64,000 nt of DNA, taken from NCBI GenBank assembly GCA_035688265.1, contig DASSNE010000014.1, positions 1-64,000 of the forward strand. Direction: 5' to 3'. Source of the stretch: DASSBR01 sp035688265. Lineage in GTDB: Bacteria; Pseudomonadota; Gammaproteobacteria; Natronospirales; DASSBR01. The notes below the pieces were generated by a model. That model worked only from the letters and a program-made list of their open reading frames with translations. It searched no databases and was not told where the DNA came from. The position numbers were made by a program, and so were the translations under genes. Positions 48,942 to 57,357 of the stretch are shown piece after piece; within the stretch, counting starts at the first letter, position 1; every line of letters starts with the position of its first letter.

Positions 48942-50336
48942 CTATTCTCTTCGCCAGTCGGTGCCGCCGCCCGGTCGATCTTCCAGCGCGACTCCCTGCG
49001 CCGCCAATTCATCGCGAATCCGATCGGCCGCGGCAAAGTCGCGTTGCCGTCGCGCCTCGGCGCGCTGCTCGATCAGCCGCTCGATGTCCTCATCCGCCAG
49101 GCCGCCGGCTGGCGCGCCGGCCCGCAGATACCGTTCCGGGTCGTCCTGCAATAATCCCAGCACTCCGCCCAGTTCTTTCAACAGCCCCGCCTGCTGCCGC
49201 GCCGCCTCCGGATCGCTGTCACGTAAGCGGTTGATATCGCGCGCCAGGTCGAACAGCACGCTCAACGCGAGCGGCGTGTTGAAATCGTCATCCATTGCCG
49301 CGAAGAAGCGCTCGCGCGCCTCGGACTGATCCGGTGCCGGCGCCGGCGATGGCTCGATTCCACGCATCGCCGTGTACAGCCGCTCGAGGCTCGCGTGCGC
49401 GTTGGCGAGGTTGTCGTCGCTGTAGTTGAGCGGGCTGCGATAGTGGCTCGCAAGAATGAAGTAGCGCACGTCCTCCGGCCGATACCGCTTGAGCACATCG
49501 CGGACGGTGAAGAAGTTGCCGAGCGATTTCGACATTTTTTCTTCATCAACCTGCACGAAGCCGTTGTGCATCCAGACGTTGACGAACGTCTCGCCGGTCG
49601 CCGCCTCGGACTGCGCGATTTCGTTTTCGTGGTGCGGGAACTGCAGGTCCATGCCGCCGCCGTGAATATCGAAATGATTGCCCAGCGCGCGCGTCGACAT
49701 TGCCGAGCATTCGATGTGCCAGCCGGGTCGACCCTCGCCCCACGGCGACGGCCAGCTCGGCTCGCCGGGCTTGGCGGCTTTCCACAACACGAAATCGACC
49801 GGGTCGCGTTTGCCCTCGCCGACTTCGACGCGCGCGCCGGCGCGCAGTTCGTCGATACGCTTGCCGGACAGCTTGCCGTAACCGGCGAAGCGGCTGACCG
49901 CATAATTCACGTCGCCGTTGCCGGCGACGTACGCGTAATCGTCCGCGACCAGCTTCTCGATCATCGCGATCATCGCGTCGATCGACTCGGTCGCGCGCGG
50001 CTCGACGTCCGGACGCAGCACGCCCAGCGCCGCCTCGTCCTCGTGCGTCGCCGTGATCATGCGCTGCGTGAGTGCGCCGACCGGCTCGTCGTTTTCCGCC
50101 GCGCGACGGATGATCTTGTCATCGATGTCGGTGATGTTGCGCACGTAGGTCAAATCGTAACCGCGCGCGCGCAGATATCGCGCGACCATGTCGAACACGA
50201 CCAGCATCCGCGCGTGGCCCATGTGCATGAAGTCATACACCGTCAGACCGCAGACGTACATCCGCACCTTGCCGTCTTCGAGCGGCCGGAACGTTTGCTT
50301 CGTACGCTTCAGCGAGTTGTAGATTTGCAGGCTCAT
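48942..50336 (-). CDS. cysS: Cysteinyl-tRNA synthetase
   Basis: The ATG at 50336 overlaps the gltX stop as ATGA and gives 464 aa starting MSLQIYNSLKRTKQTFRPLE. Class I motifs are HMGHARMLVVFD and KMSKSLGNFF. Zinc ligands are in MYVCGLTVYD, WHIECSAM and FPHHENE. The order gltX-cysS with ppi and lpxH close by is common in gammaproteobacteria. Confidence 0.98.
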   Translation of the reverse strand: MSLQIYNSLKRTKQTFRPLEDGKVRMYVCGLTVYDFMHMGHARMLVVFDMVARYLRARGYDLTYVRNITDIDDKIIRRAAENDEPVGALTQRMITATHEDEAALGVLRPDVEPRATESIDAMIAMIEKLVADDYAYVAGNGDVNYAVSRFAGYGKLSGKRIDELRAGARVEVGEGKRDPVDFVLWKAAKPGEPSWPSPWGEGRPGWHIECSAMSTRALGNHFDIHGGGMDLQFPHHENEIAQSEAATGETFVNVWMHNGFVQVDEEKMSKSLGNFFTVRDVLKRYRPEDVRYFILASHYRSPLNYSDDNLANAHASLERLYTAMRGIEPSPAPAPDQSEARERFFAAMDDDFNTPLALSVLFDLARDINRLRDSDPEAARQQAGLLKELGGVLGLLQDDPERYLRAGAPAGGLADEDIERLIEQRAEARRQRDFAAADRIRDELAAQGVALEDRPGGGTDWRRE

Positions 50337-51766
50337 CGGGATTCGTTGGCATGTAACTTGAGCGCGTTTTCCAGGCGCGTGCGAATGCGATCCGGCCCGA
50401 GCAGGTTCCACACTCGAGCCAGTTCCGGCCCGTGCGTCTCGCGCGTCAGCGCGGCGCGCAGCGGCATGTAAAGCTGCTTGCCCTTGACCCCCGCCGCTGC
50501 GCCGAGCTGCTTGACGTAGCTTTTGAACTCAGCGCCCGGCACCAGGCTTTCCAGCGCAGCCTCGAAAAAACCCGGCGCCGCGCTGACGATCGCCGCGCGC
50601 GCCTCGACGCCCGGCGCCACTTCGGAATAAAGCGCCTGCGCCCAATGCCGCGCCTCGTGCGGCCGAACCACGTTGTCGCGGACCGCGTGCACAAACGCAC
50701 CGGCATCGGCCGGCGGCACCAGCGCCGCGACGTCCGGCTCGGCCGTCGACATCCACGCCCATAGCGCCTCGTCGGACGTGTGCGCCACCGCCTCCTTCTG
50801 CCAGTGTCGCAGTTGATCGGCATCGAAATGCGCCGGGCTTGATCCCAGCCGGCTGAAATCGAAAGCCGCGGCGAGCGCGCCGACATCCGCGTATCCGGGA
50901 TCGTCCGCATAATGATGCCCGAGCCGCGCCAGGTAATTCAGGACTGCGCCCGGCAGAAATCCCTGCTCGCGCAGTTCGCGCAGGCTCGCGCTGCCGTGGC
51001 GCTTCGACAGCGGCGTGCCGTCATCGCCGACCAGCAGGCCGAGATGGCCGTAGCGCGGCGCGACAAGATCGAGCGCCTCCAGCAGCAGCATCTGCCGCGG
51101 CGTGTTGGCCAGATGATCTTCGCCGCGCAGCACGTGCGTGATGCCCATCAACGCATCGTCGAGCGCATTGCAGAAGAAGAACGCCGGGGTGCCGTCTGCG
51201 CGACGGATGACGAAATCGCCGATCGCGTCGCTCGCAAACGTCTGCGGTCCGCGCACCAGATCGTCGAACAGCAGCTCGCGGCCCGGCGGTACACGAAACC
51301 GTAGCGCGGGCTTGAGACCCTTCTGCAGCTTTGCCTCGACCTCATCTGCCGCCAGCCCGGCGCAGGTGCCGGCATAGCGCGGCGGCTGCCCGGCTGCACG
51401 CTGGGCGGCGCGCGAGGCAGCCAGTTCTTCCGGCGTGCAGAAGCAGGGGTACGTCAGGCCGGCATCAGTCAAGCGATCGAAGTAGTCGGCGTAAATCGCG
51501 GCGCGCTCCGACTGCCGGTACGGCCCGCGTGGCCCACCGACATCCGGCCCCTCGGCCCACTCAAGCCCCAGCCAGCGCAAGTCGTCGAGCAGCGCATCGG
51601 CCCATTCCGGCCGCGAGCGCGTCGCGTCGGTATCTTCGATACGGATGACGAAGGCGCCGTCAGCGTGCTGCGCCGCCAACGCGCTGAGCAGCGCAGTGCG
51701 GACATTGCCCAGGTGCAAAAAGCCTGTCGGGCTGGGCGCGAAACGGGTGCGAACGGGTGCGGACAT
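50333..51766 (-). CDS. gltX: Glutamyl-tRNA synthetase
   Basis: Charges tRNA-Glu. The ATG at 51766 gives 477 aa starting SAPVRTRFAPSPTGFLHLGN; the HIGH-type motif appears as HLGN, and the KMSKS-type loop as PLSKRHGSASLRELREQG. The anticodon-binding helical domain occupies the last 150 residues. It is coupled to cysS. An inverted repeat ACAGT/ACTGT (51781-51797) lies just upstream of its start. Confidence 0.97.
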   Translation of the reverse strand: MSAPVRTRFAPSPTGFLHLGNVRTALLSALAAQHADGAFVIRIEDTDATRSRPEWADALLDDLRWLGLEWAEGPDVGGPRGPYRQSERAAIYADYFDRLTDAGLTYPCFCTPEELAASRAAQRAAGQPPRYAGTCAGLAADEVEAKLQKGLKPALRFRVPPGRELLFDDLVRGPQTFASDAIGDFVIRRADGTPAFFFCNALDDALMGITHVLRGEDHLANTPRQMLLLEALDLVAPRYGHLGLLVGDDGTPLSKRHGSASLRELREQGFLPGAVLNYLARLGHHYADDPGYADVGALAAAFDFSRLGSSPAHFDADQLRHWQKEAVAHTSDEALWAWMSTAEPDVAALVPPADAGAFVHAVRDNVVRPHEARHWAQALYSEVAPGVEARAAIVSAAPGFFEAALESLVPGAEFKSYVKQLGAAAGVKGKQLYMPLRAALTRETHGPELARVWNLLGPDRIRTRLENALKLHANESR

Positions 51767-51780
51767 GGCGCGCAATAGTA

Positions 51781-51797
51781 ACAGTTTTCGATACTGT
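51781..51797. promoter_or_regulatory. Inverted repeat upstream of gltX
   Basis: ACAGT and ACTGT flank a 7-bp centre (TTTCGAT side), in the AT-richer stretch between gltX and the divergent small ORF. A TACTAT-like -10 for gltX lies beside it. It could be an operator, but no regulator is identifiable. Confidence 0.25.
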
Positions 51798-51855
51798 GAC
51801 GCCGTTGACACTTGTTTCGGAACCGCCGCCGTGCGCGTCGGACTAAACTGGTAAG

Positions 51856-51904
51856 CGCCGATAATTCATCGGCGGCGTGTTATTGCCGCCCCGGTTCGGG
51901 CGGC
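51856..51904 (+). promoter_or_regulatory. Structured leader with mutually exclusive hairpins
   Basis: Three possible stems overlap: (a) 51856-51862 with 51868-51874, (b) 51871-51876 with 51885-51890, (c) 51885-51891 with 51898-51904. Stem b shares one arm with a and the other with c, so the RNA can adopt either a plus c, or b alone. The structure ends 8 bp before the AAAGGAG site of the small ORF at 51924. Such switching leaders often control translation or transcription; the signal is unknown. Confidence 0.5.
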
Positions 51905-51923
51905 CTTGCAAAGGAGTGTGACT

Positions 51924-52055
51924 ATGTCCCCTACCCCCCGACGCGGTGAAAAAGATCGCGAACAACAGCAACATCAGCAGCAACAGCAGGAGCAAAAGGA
52001 CCAGAAGCAGCGTCAGCAGCGCGAGCGGCAACGCGAGCAGCGTCAGCAGCGCTAG
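51924..52055 (+). CDS. 43-aa Gln/Arg-rich small protein
   Basis: An ORF with an excellent ribosome site (AAAGGAG, 7 bases before ATG) and its own terminator at 52077-52107. The protein starts MSPTPRRGEKDREQQQHQQQ; 17 of 43 residues are Gln, the rest mostly Arg, Glu, Lys and Asp, with no hydrophobic residue after position 4. It should be soluble and helical or disordered. No family is recognised. A repeat-rich CAG tract could arise by chance, but the expression signals on both sides argue for a real gene. Confidence 0.6.
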   Translation: MSPTPRRGEKDREQQQHQQQQQEQKDQKQRQQRERQREQRQQR

Positions 52056-52076
52056 GCTGTTGTACATCATCCTTTC

Positions 52077-52107
52077 AAAGCCATCGCCTTCGCGGTGGCT
52101 TTTTTTT
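52077..52107 (+). terminator. Rho-independent terminator after the small Q-rich gene
   Basis: An 11-bp stem (52077-52087 with 52092-52102, one G-U) with loop CTTC is followed by a run of T residues to 52107. It lies 21 bp past the small ORF stop and separates it from the cyclophilin gene. Confidence 0.9.
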
Positions 52108-52161
52108 GCCGGCCCGCGCCGTTACCATTCTCCGGCTACGAAGTTCACCGGAGACAGAACA

Positions 52162-52749
52162 ATGATTGGCCAATTTCTTCGCAAGGTCATGGGCGCCGGC
52201 TTTGCACTTTCGCTCGCCGGTACTGCCGCCGCCGCGCCACAGGCGGGCAATCCGCATCCGGTGGTCGCGCTGCAGACCAACATGGGCACCATCGTCGTGC
52301 AACTCGACCGCGCGCGCGCACCGCTCACGGTCAAGAACTTCCTCGAGTACGTGCGCTCCGGCTTTTACGACGGCACGATCTTTCACCGGGTCATTCCCGG
52401 CTTCGTCGCCCAGGGCGGCGGCTTCACCAAGGACTACCGCGAAAAGCCGACGGGCCCTGCGATTCCGAACGAATCCGGCAACGGCCTGAGCAACGTCCGC
52501 GGCACCATTGCAATGGCGCGCGAAAACGCGCCGCATACCGCGACCGCGCAGTTCTACATCAACCTCGCCGATAACCTGAACCTCGACCCGCAACCGAATC
52601 GCTGGGGCTACGCCGTGTTCGGGCATGTCATCAAGGGCATGGATGTTGTCGACAAGATCGCCGCCATTCCTACCGGAGCGGCAGGACCGTTCAGCTCGGA
52701 CGTGCCGACGAAGCCGGTGGTGATCGAGAAGGCCACGATCGTCAAATGA
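52162..52749 (+). CDS. ppiA: Periplasmic cyclophilin-type peptidyl-prolyl isomerase
   Basis: Prolyl isomerase, exported. The ATG at 52162 (GGAG upstream) gives 195 aa with a signal peptide (IGQFLRKVMGAGFALSLAGT). The cyclophilin core has FYDGTIFHRVIPGFVAQGGG, TIAMARENAPHTATAQFYIN and WGYAVFGHVIKGMDVVDKIA. The stop overlaps lpxH as ATGA. It could equally be called ppiB if the leader were absent; the leader favours a PpiA-type periplasmic role. Confidence 0.95.
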   Translation: MIGQFLRKVMGAGFALSLAGTAAAAPQAGNPHPVVALQTNMGTIVVQLDRARAPLTVKNFLEYVRSGFYDGTIFHRVIPGFVAQGGGFTKDYREKPTGPAIPNESGNGLSNVRGTIAMARENAPHTATAQFYINLADNLNLDPQPNRWGYAVFGHVIKGMDVVDKIAAIPTGAAGPFSSDVPTKPVVIEKATIVK

Positions 52750-53468
52750 CGACAGCGTTTATTTCAGACCTGCACCTGGACGCGTCGCGTCCGGAAGTCA
52801 CGCGGCTGTTTCAGGCCTTTCTCGCCGATGAGGCACGCACGCTCGATGCGCTCTACATCCTCGGCGACCTGTTCGAGGCCTGGATCGGCGACGACGACCC
52901 GGACCCGCACCACGCTGCCGTCAAGCGCGACCTGCGCGCGCTGACGGCGGCCGGCGTACCGGGTTACTTCATGCACGGCAACCGCGACTTCCTCATCGGC
53001 GACAGGTTCAGCCGCGAAACCGGCCTGCAGATACTGGACGACCCGGTCGTCGTCGACCTGTATGGCGTGCCGACGCTGATCACGCACGGCGACGCGCTAT
53101 GTATCGACGACCTGGATTATCAAGCGTTTCGCCAGACGGTCCGCGAGCCGGCGTGGCAGCAGGCTTTTCTGTCGAAGCCGCTGGACGCACGCCGCGGGTT
53201 CGCTGCCCAGGCGCGCGCAGAAAGCAAGCGCCTGCAGCGCGACAAATCTGCCGCCATCATGGACGTCAATCAGAACGCGGTCGAAGCGCTCATGCGCGAG
53301 CACGGCGTCACGCGCATGATCCACGGCCACACGCACCGCCCCGACACGCACCACTTCACAGCCGACGGCGAGCAGTTCACCCGCATCGTCCTCGGCGACT
53401 GGTACGACCAGGGCAGCATCCTGCGCTGCGATGCGGACGGTTGCCGGCTGGAGCGACTGCCGCTGTAG
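52746..53468 (+). CDS. lpxH: UDP-2,3-diacylglucosamine diphosphatase
   Basis: Makes lipid X, the step between LpxD and LpxB. It is 240 aa. Metallophosphoesterase ligands are in FISDLHLDASRPEV, ILGDLFEAWIGDDD, MHGNRDFLIGD, ITHGDALCIDD and IHGHTHRPDTH. Its last 199 nt are overlapped on the opposite strand by the open frame of the cupredoxin-like gene. Confidence 0.97.
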   Translation: MTTAFISDLHLDASRPEVTRLFQAFLADEARTLDALYILGDLFEAWIGDDDPDPHHAAVKRDLRALTAAGVPGYFMHGNRDFLIGDRFSRETGLQILDDPVVVDLYGVPTLITHGDALCIDDLDYQAFRQTVREPAWQQAFLSKPLDARRGFAAQARAESKRLQRDKSAAIMDVNQNAVEALMREHGVTRMIHGHTHRPDTHHFTADGEQFTRIVLGDWYDQGSILRCDADGCRLERLPL

Positions 53469-54319
53469 AGCGACTTACCTGAGCGTACGACAAATTCTCT
53501 TTGCATGCCGTGCATGAAGTGCGGCTTGCCGTCCGGGCCGGGCGTAAAGCAGATCAGCCCATATTTGCCCGGCTTCATATCCACCTGAATCACCACGCGC
53601 GCGCCTGGCAGAACATCGGTAATACCGCCCGCGCCGTGCCCCGGCATCGCGCCATGCGGCTTTTCGACCCATGCCTCCAGATCTCGGTTTCCGAGGTTTG
53701 GCGGGTAGCGCACCATCGTCATCTCGTGCGGCTGGTGGCCTGCATTGATTACCTCGATCACATGGTGGCCCGCCGTAAGCGGACGCGACAATTTGAACGC
53801 GTAGTCACGCAGCGTGATCGTCGTATCAGCCTTCGGCAGCGGCGCCGGCGCGCCCTTTGAAGGCGTTACGGTGAACGGCGTGATCATGCCGTGCATGACA
53901 TGCGGCTTGCCATCCGGCGCCGGAATGACGCAGAACGCGACGTAATGACCCGGCTGCAGCACCAGCGTCGCATTCGACTCGCCGCCCGGCCCGGGCGTAT
54001 TCGGCCCACCGACCGGGTGCATCCACGTCGGAGGCGGCCCGGGACGAGCAAACGCGGCCATCACATCGGCCAGCGTCTTGCCATCATCCAGCTTCATGAC
54101 CTCCAGGTGATGTTCCTGGCGCCCTTCGTCCTTCAGTACGAAAGTCGTCAGTCCGGCGGGGATCGACGCCGGCATGGTGAAGCTGTACTCGTGCGCCACG
54201 ACGGTGACCACGTGCGAGCCGGGCGGCGCGACAAAGCCGGTGGCATGCGCGACGGCTAATCCGGGAACGAAAACGGCCGCCAGCAACACGCCGGCGCCCA
54301 GAATGGAGCGGTTGAACAT
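53270..54319 (-). CDS. Exported two-domain cupredoxin-like protein
   Basis: Open frame of 349 aa with a signal peptide (MFNRSILGAGVLLAAVFVPG). Two similar domains follow: residues about 25-165 with DEGRQEHHLEVMKL and FCVIPAPDGKPHVMHGM, and about 166-280 with HQPHEMTMVRY and ICFTPGPDGKPHFMHGM. Each has His, Cys, His and Met in the spacing of a type 1 copper site, so copper binding is likely (inference). The recognisable protein ends near EFVVRS (about 53480). The last 69 residues are antisense to lpxH and look non-native; a TAA sits in the neighbouring frame at 53475-53477. Confidence 0.72.
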   Translation of the reverse strand: MFNRSILGAGVLLAAVFVPGLAVAHATGFVAPPGSHVVTVVAHEYSFTMPASIPAGLTTFVLKDEGRQEHHLEVMKLDDGKTLADVMAAFARPGPPPTWMHPVGGPNTPGPGGESNATLVLQPGHYVAFCVIPAPDGKPHVMHGMITPFTVTPSKGAPAPLPKADTTITLRDYAFKLSRPLTAGHHVIEVINAGHQPHEMTMVRYPPNLGNRDLEAWVEKPHGAMPGHGAGGITDVLPGARVVIQVDMKPGKYGLICFTPGPDGKPHFMHGMQREFVVRSGKSLYSGSRSSRQPSASQRRMLPWSYQSPRTMRVNCSPSAVKWCVSGRCVWPWIMRVTPCSRMSASTAF

Positions 54320-54602
54320 GGTCTAACTCCCGCTGCATGAACAACAACATCCGGAGTTTAGACCCGAATTGACCGGTGTGACGCTTTTTTTTCGCCCTCC
54401 AAGTGCTCGCCACAAGCAATTCCTCGGAATTGCCCAGTGGGCAAAGGCTACTGGCATACAGAAACTCAATGGCCGCCATACCGAGCTAACTATATTTAGG
54501 CGACATCAAATACAGTGACGTAAGCCGTCTAAAGCAAACGTGTGAAAGCCGCTCCCTTCCTCTGGTTGACCTGCCGAGATTTCCAGTGCAGGATCAGGCG
54601 AT
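54320..54602. other. Non-coding gap with adjoining palindromes, lower GC
   Basis: 283 bp between the cupredoxin-like gene and the glycerate kinase gene. It is clearly less GC-rich than its surroundings. A perfect palindrome GCAATTCC-TC-GGAATTGC (54416-54433) directly overlaps a second one, GCCCAGTGGGC (54432-54442). No ORF, tRNA or convincing promoter is seen. It should contain the promoter of the cupredoxin gene and the 3' end of the purF-gck transcript. Confidence 0.5.
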
Positions 54603-55844
54603 CTAAAATCTGGCATAAGCTGACGATTTCAAGGCAATCACAACGTCCGTAACATTTGTACCGGTCGGACCTGTGCATAAGAGATCGTCGCTGGCTTCGA
54701 GAAAGGTTCCCGCGTCGGCATGGGTGAGCGCTTGTTTGGCATCGTGTCCCGCCGCTCTGCCGCGCGCGATGGTGCCACCGTCGATTATGGCGCCGGCGGC
54801 ATTCCCGGGGCCGTCTTTGCCGTCTGTGCCGGCGGCCAAAAGCGTGATGTCGTGATCTCCATCCAGTTCAATTGCCGCGGCCAATGCAAGCGATTGGTTG
54901 CGCCCTCCTCTGCCCGGGTTCGGCGGTAACTGCACGACCGTTTCGCCGCCCCAGATGTGGATGCCCGGCGGCGCTTCGAGTAGTTGTTTCGCCAGGTCTG
55001 CGCCGGCTTGTTCGGCTTCGCCTTGCAGGCGTTGTTCGCGTATGAATGCTTTGAGGGCTCGCCTTTCGGTTTCGGCGGCAGCGCCGGTTATTGCGTCGCC
55101 AACGCTGGCGATGATCGTTCGGTCGATTTGTCCGTCGGCGACCATTGGTGCAGATGGGGTGGCCTTGGTGATTAGCGTGCTTACCCATACCGGAAGCGGC
55201 GGAAGCGGCAATGACTCGACTGGCCCCAGCGGACCGGAGCCGATGTCGGCGATGTGGTCGCCGCGCACGTCGGAGATGTAGAGGGCCGTCGTATGGTGGT
55301 CGCGTATGCGGTTCAGCAGGCCGCCGCCCTTGATGCTGGAGACGGCTTTGCGGATTGCGTTTGTTGTCCGGATGTCGAGGCCGCTGCCCAGCAACCATCG
55401 GTTCAGTTTGATGATTTCTTCGCGCGCGATGCCTTGTGCCGGGGCTTCAACCAATGCGGACGTGCCGCCGGATATCAGGAACAGGTACTCGACTTGCGGG
55501 GGTGATTCTTTCAGGAATGTCAGCAGGCGGTGGCCGGCTTCGAAGCTGCGGTTGTCGGGGATTGGGTGGCCGGCCTGGCGGAATTCGATGTGCGGTGGCA
55601 GGTCGGGTTTGTCGTTGCCTGATGTGGTTATTATCAAGCCTCGAGCCATGTGATCTCCCAGGACATCCAGTGCGCCTTGAGTCATGCCGGTTGCGGCTTT
55701 GCCCAGGGCTAGTACTTCGATGGGGGTTTTGCCGGCAACGTTTTGCCGGCTTGCCACGAGTGCCTTCCTGACCCTTTCGCGGGCGTCTACGGCGGCTACT
55801 GCTGCGTGGAACAGATCCTGTAGCAGGCGCCGCCGATCTTCCAC
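54603..55844 (-). CDS. Glycerate 2-kinase (DUF4147/MOFRL family)
   Basis: ATP-dependent kinase converting glycerate to 2-phosphoglycerate. It starts at GTG 55844, four bases past the purF stop; 413 aa. The N-terminal DUF4147 domain has LALGKAATGMTQGALDVLGD, QAGHPIPDNRSFEAG and LFLISGGTSALVEAPAQGI. The C-terminal MOFRL domain has GRGGRNQSLALAAAIEL and LAAGTDGKDGPGNAAGAIID. It is probably cotranscribed with purF. Base composition is somewhat less GC-biased than purF, which may hint at later arrival. Confidence 0.9.
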   Translation of the reverse strand: MEDRRRLLQDLFHAAVAAVDARERVRKALVASRQNVAGKTPIEVLALGKAATGMTQGALDVLGDHMARGLIITTSGNDKPDLPPHIEFRQAGHPIPDNRSFEAGHRLLTFLKESPPQVEYLFLISGGTSALVEAPAQGIAREEIIKLNRWLLGSGLDIRTTNAIRKAVSSIKGGGLLNRIRDHHTTALYISDVRGDHIADIGSGPLGPVESLPLPPLPVWVSTLITKATPSAPMVADGQIDRTIIASVGDAITGAAAETERRALKAFIREQRLQGEAEQAGADLAKQLLEAPPGIHIWGGETVVQLPPNPGRGGRNQSLALAAAIELDGDHDITLLAAGTDGKDGPGNAAGAIIDGGTIARGRAAGHDAKQALTHADAGTFLEASDDLLCTGPTGTNVTDVVIALKSSAYARF

Positions 55845-55848
55845 GGAT

Positions 55849-57354
55849 TTATGCGTCTACCTCGACTTCTTCCAGCGCGGCGCGGTTGCGGGCGGCCTTG
55901 GCGCTGTCCGAGCGCAGGATTTCGAGGTGGCGCAGGTAGTCGGGCGTCACGTCGCCGGTGACGTAGCGGCCGGAGAAGACGGAGTCGTCGAATTGCGTAA
56001 GATCGGCGCGTTCGTGCTTGACCGCGTCGATCAGGTCGTCGAGGTCCTGGTAGATCAGCTTATCGGCGCCGATGATCTTCGCAACTTCCTCTTCGGTGCG
56101 ACCATGTGCAACCAGTTCCGGCGCGGACGGCATGTCGATGCCGTAGACGTTGGGGAAGCGCACCGGCGGTGCGGCGGACGCGAAGTAGACGCGTCGCGCG
56201 CCGGCCTCGCGCGCCATCTGGATGATCTGCCCGGAGGTGGTGCCGCGCACGATCGAGTCATCCACCAGCAACACGTTCTTGCCCTGGAATTCGAGGTCGA
56301 TCGCGTTCAGTTTCTGCTTGACGGAGCGCTTGCGCTGCTGCTGGCCGGGCATGATGAACGTGCGGCCGATGTAGCGGTTCTTGATGAAGCCTTCGCGGAA
56401 CTTGATGTTAAGCGCATTGGCGAGTTGCAGTGCGCTCGACCGGCTGGTGTCCGGGATCGGCATAACCACGTCGATGTCGTGATCGGGCCATTCGCGCCGG
56501 ATTTTCTCGGCCAGCTTTTCGCCCATCCTGAGGCGCGCCTTGTACACGGACACCTTGTCCATGATCGAGTCCGGCCGCGCGAAATACACGTATTCGAAAA
56601 TGCACGGCATGAGTTCCGGGTGCTCCGCGCATTGTTGCGTATGCAGATTGCCGGCGGCGTCGATCAGCACCGCTTCGCCGGGCGCCACGTCGCGGATCAT
56701 GTCGAAGCCGAGCACGTCGAGCGCCACGCTTTCGGACGCGATCATGTATTCGTTGCCGCCCGGCGTCGGGCGGCTGCCGAACACCAGCGGCCGGATGCCG
56801 TGCGGATCGCGGAAACCGACGATGCCGTAGTCGGCGATCAGCGCGACGATCGAGTACGCGCCGCGGCAGCGCCGATGCACGGCGGAGACGGCGGCAAAGA
56901 TGTCCTCGGGACTCAACTTCGTTTTGCCGCGCTGTTGCAGCTCGTGCGCGAAGACGTTGAGGATCAGTTCGGAATCGGAATCGGTGTTCAGGTGGCGCAG
57001 GTCTTCGCGAAACAGCAGCTGCTGCAGTTCGGTCGCGTTGGTCAGGTTGCCGTTGTGACCAAGACCGATGCCGTACGGCGTGTTGGTGTACAGCGGCTGG
57101 GCCTCGGACGTCTGCGATGAACCTGCGGTTGGATAGCGGACGTGGCCGATGCCCATGTTGCCGGTGAGCCGCAGCATGTGGCGCTGCTGGAACACGTCGC
57201 GCACGAGGCCGTTGTTCTTGTGCAGATGCAGACGTGGACCATCCGCGGTCATAATGCCGGCCGCGTCCTGCCCGCGATGCTGCAGGACCGTGAGCGCATC
57301 GTAAATGGATTGGTTGATGTTGCCTTGGCCGACGATGCCGACGATGCCGCACAT
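55849..57354 (-). CDS. purF: Amidophosphoribosyltransferase
   Basis: First committed step of purine synthesis: makes phosphoribosylamine from PRPP and glutamine. It is 501 aa. It starts MCGIVGIVGQGNINQSIYDA, so Cys2 becomes the glutaminase nucleophile after Met removal. The PRPP-binding loop VLLVDDSIVRGTTSGQIIQM is intact. It follows cvpA by 3 bp, the conserved cvpA-purF pair. Confidence 0.98.
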   Translation of the reverse strand: MCGIVGIVGQGNINQSIYDALTVLQHRGQDAAGIMTADGPRLHLHKNNGLVRDVFQQRHMLRLTGNMGIGHVRYPTAGSSQTSEAQPLYTNTPYGIGLGHNGNLTNATELQQLLFREDLRHLNTDSDSELILNVFAHELQQRGKTKLSPEDIFAAVSAVHRRCRGAYSIVALIADYGIVGFRDPHGIRPLVFGSRPTPGGNEYMIASESVALDVLGFDMIRDVAPGEAVLIDAAGNLHTQQCAEHPELMPCIFEYVYFARPDSIMDKVSVYKARLRMGEKLAEKIRREWPDHDIDVVMPIPDTSRSSALQLANALNIKFREGFIKNRYIGRTFIMPGQQQRKRSVKQKLNAIDLEFQGKNVLLVDDSIVRGTTSGQIIQMAREAGARRVYFASAAPPVRFPNVYGIDMPSAPELVAHGRTEEEVAKIIGADKLIYQDLDDLIDAVKHERADLTQFDDSVFSGRYVTGDVTPDYLRHLEILRSDSAKAARNRAALEEVEVDA

Positions 57355-57357
57355 GCT

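Noticed and set aside
51805..51833. TTGACA at 51805 as promoter of the Q-rich small gene
   Set aside because: At 16-18 bp spacing no acceptable -10 follows (GCCGTG at 17 bp), so I did not call it.
51843..52070. Open frame on the minus strand encoding a Leu-only run resembling a membrane peptide
   Set aside because: It is the antisense of the CAG-rich plus-strand small gene; poly-Gln codons read backwards give poly-Leu. It has no ribosome site, while the plus-strand frame has RBS and terminator.
54416..54442. Palindromes as an integron attC site
   Set aside because: No GTTRRRY core, no gene cassette structure and no integrase.
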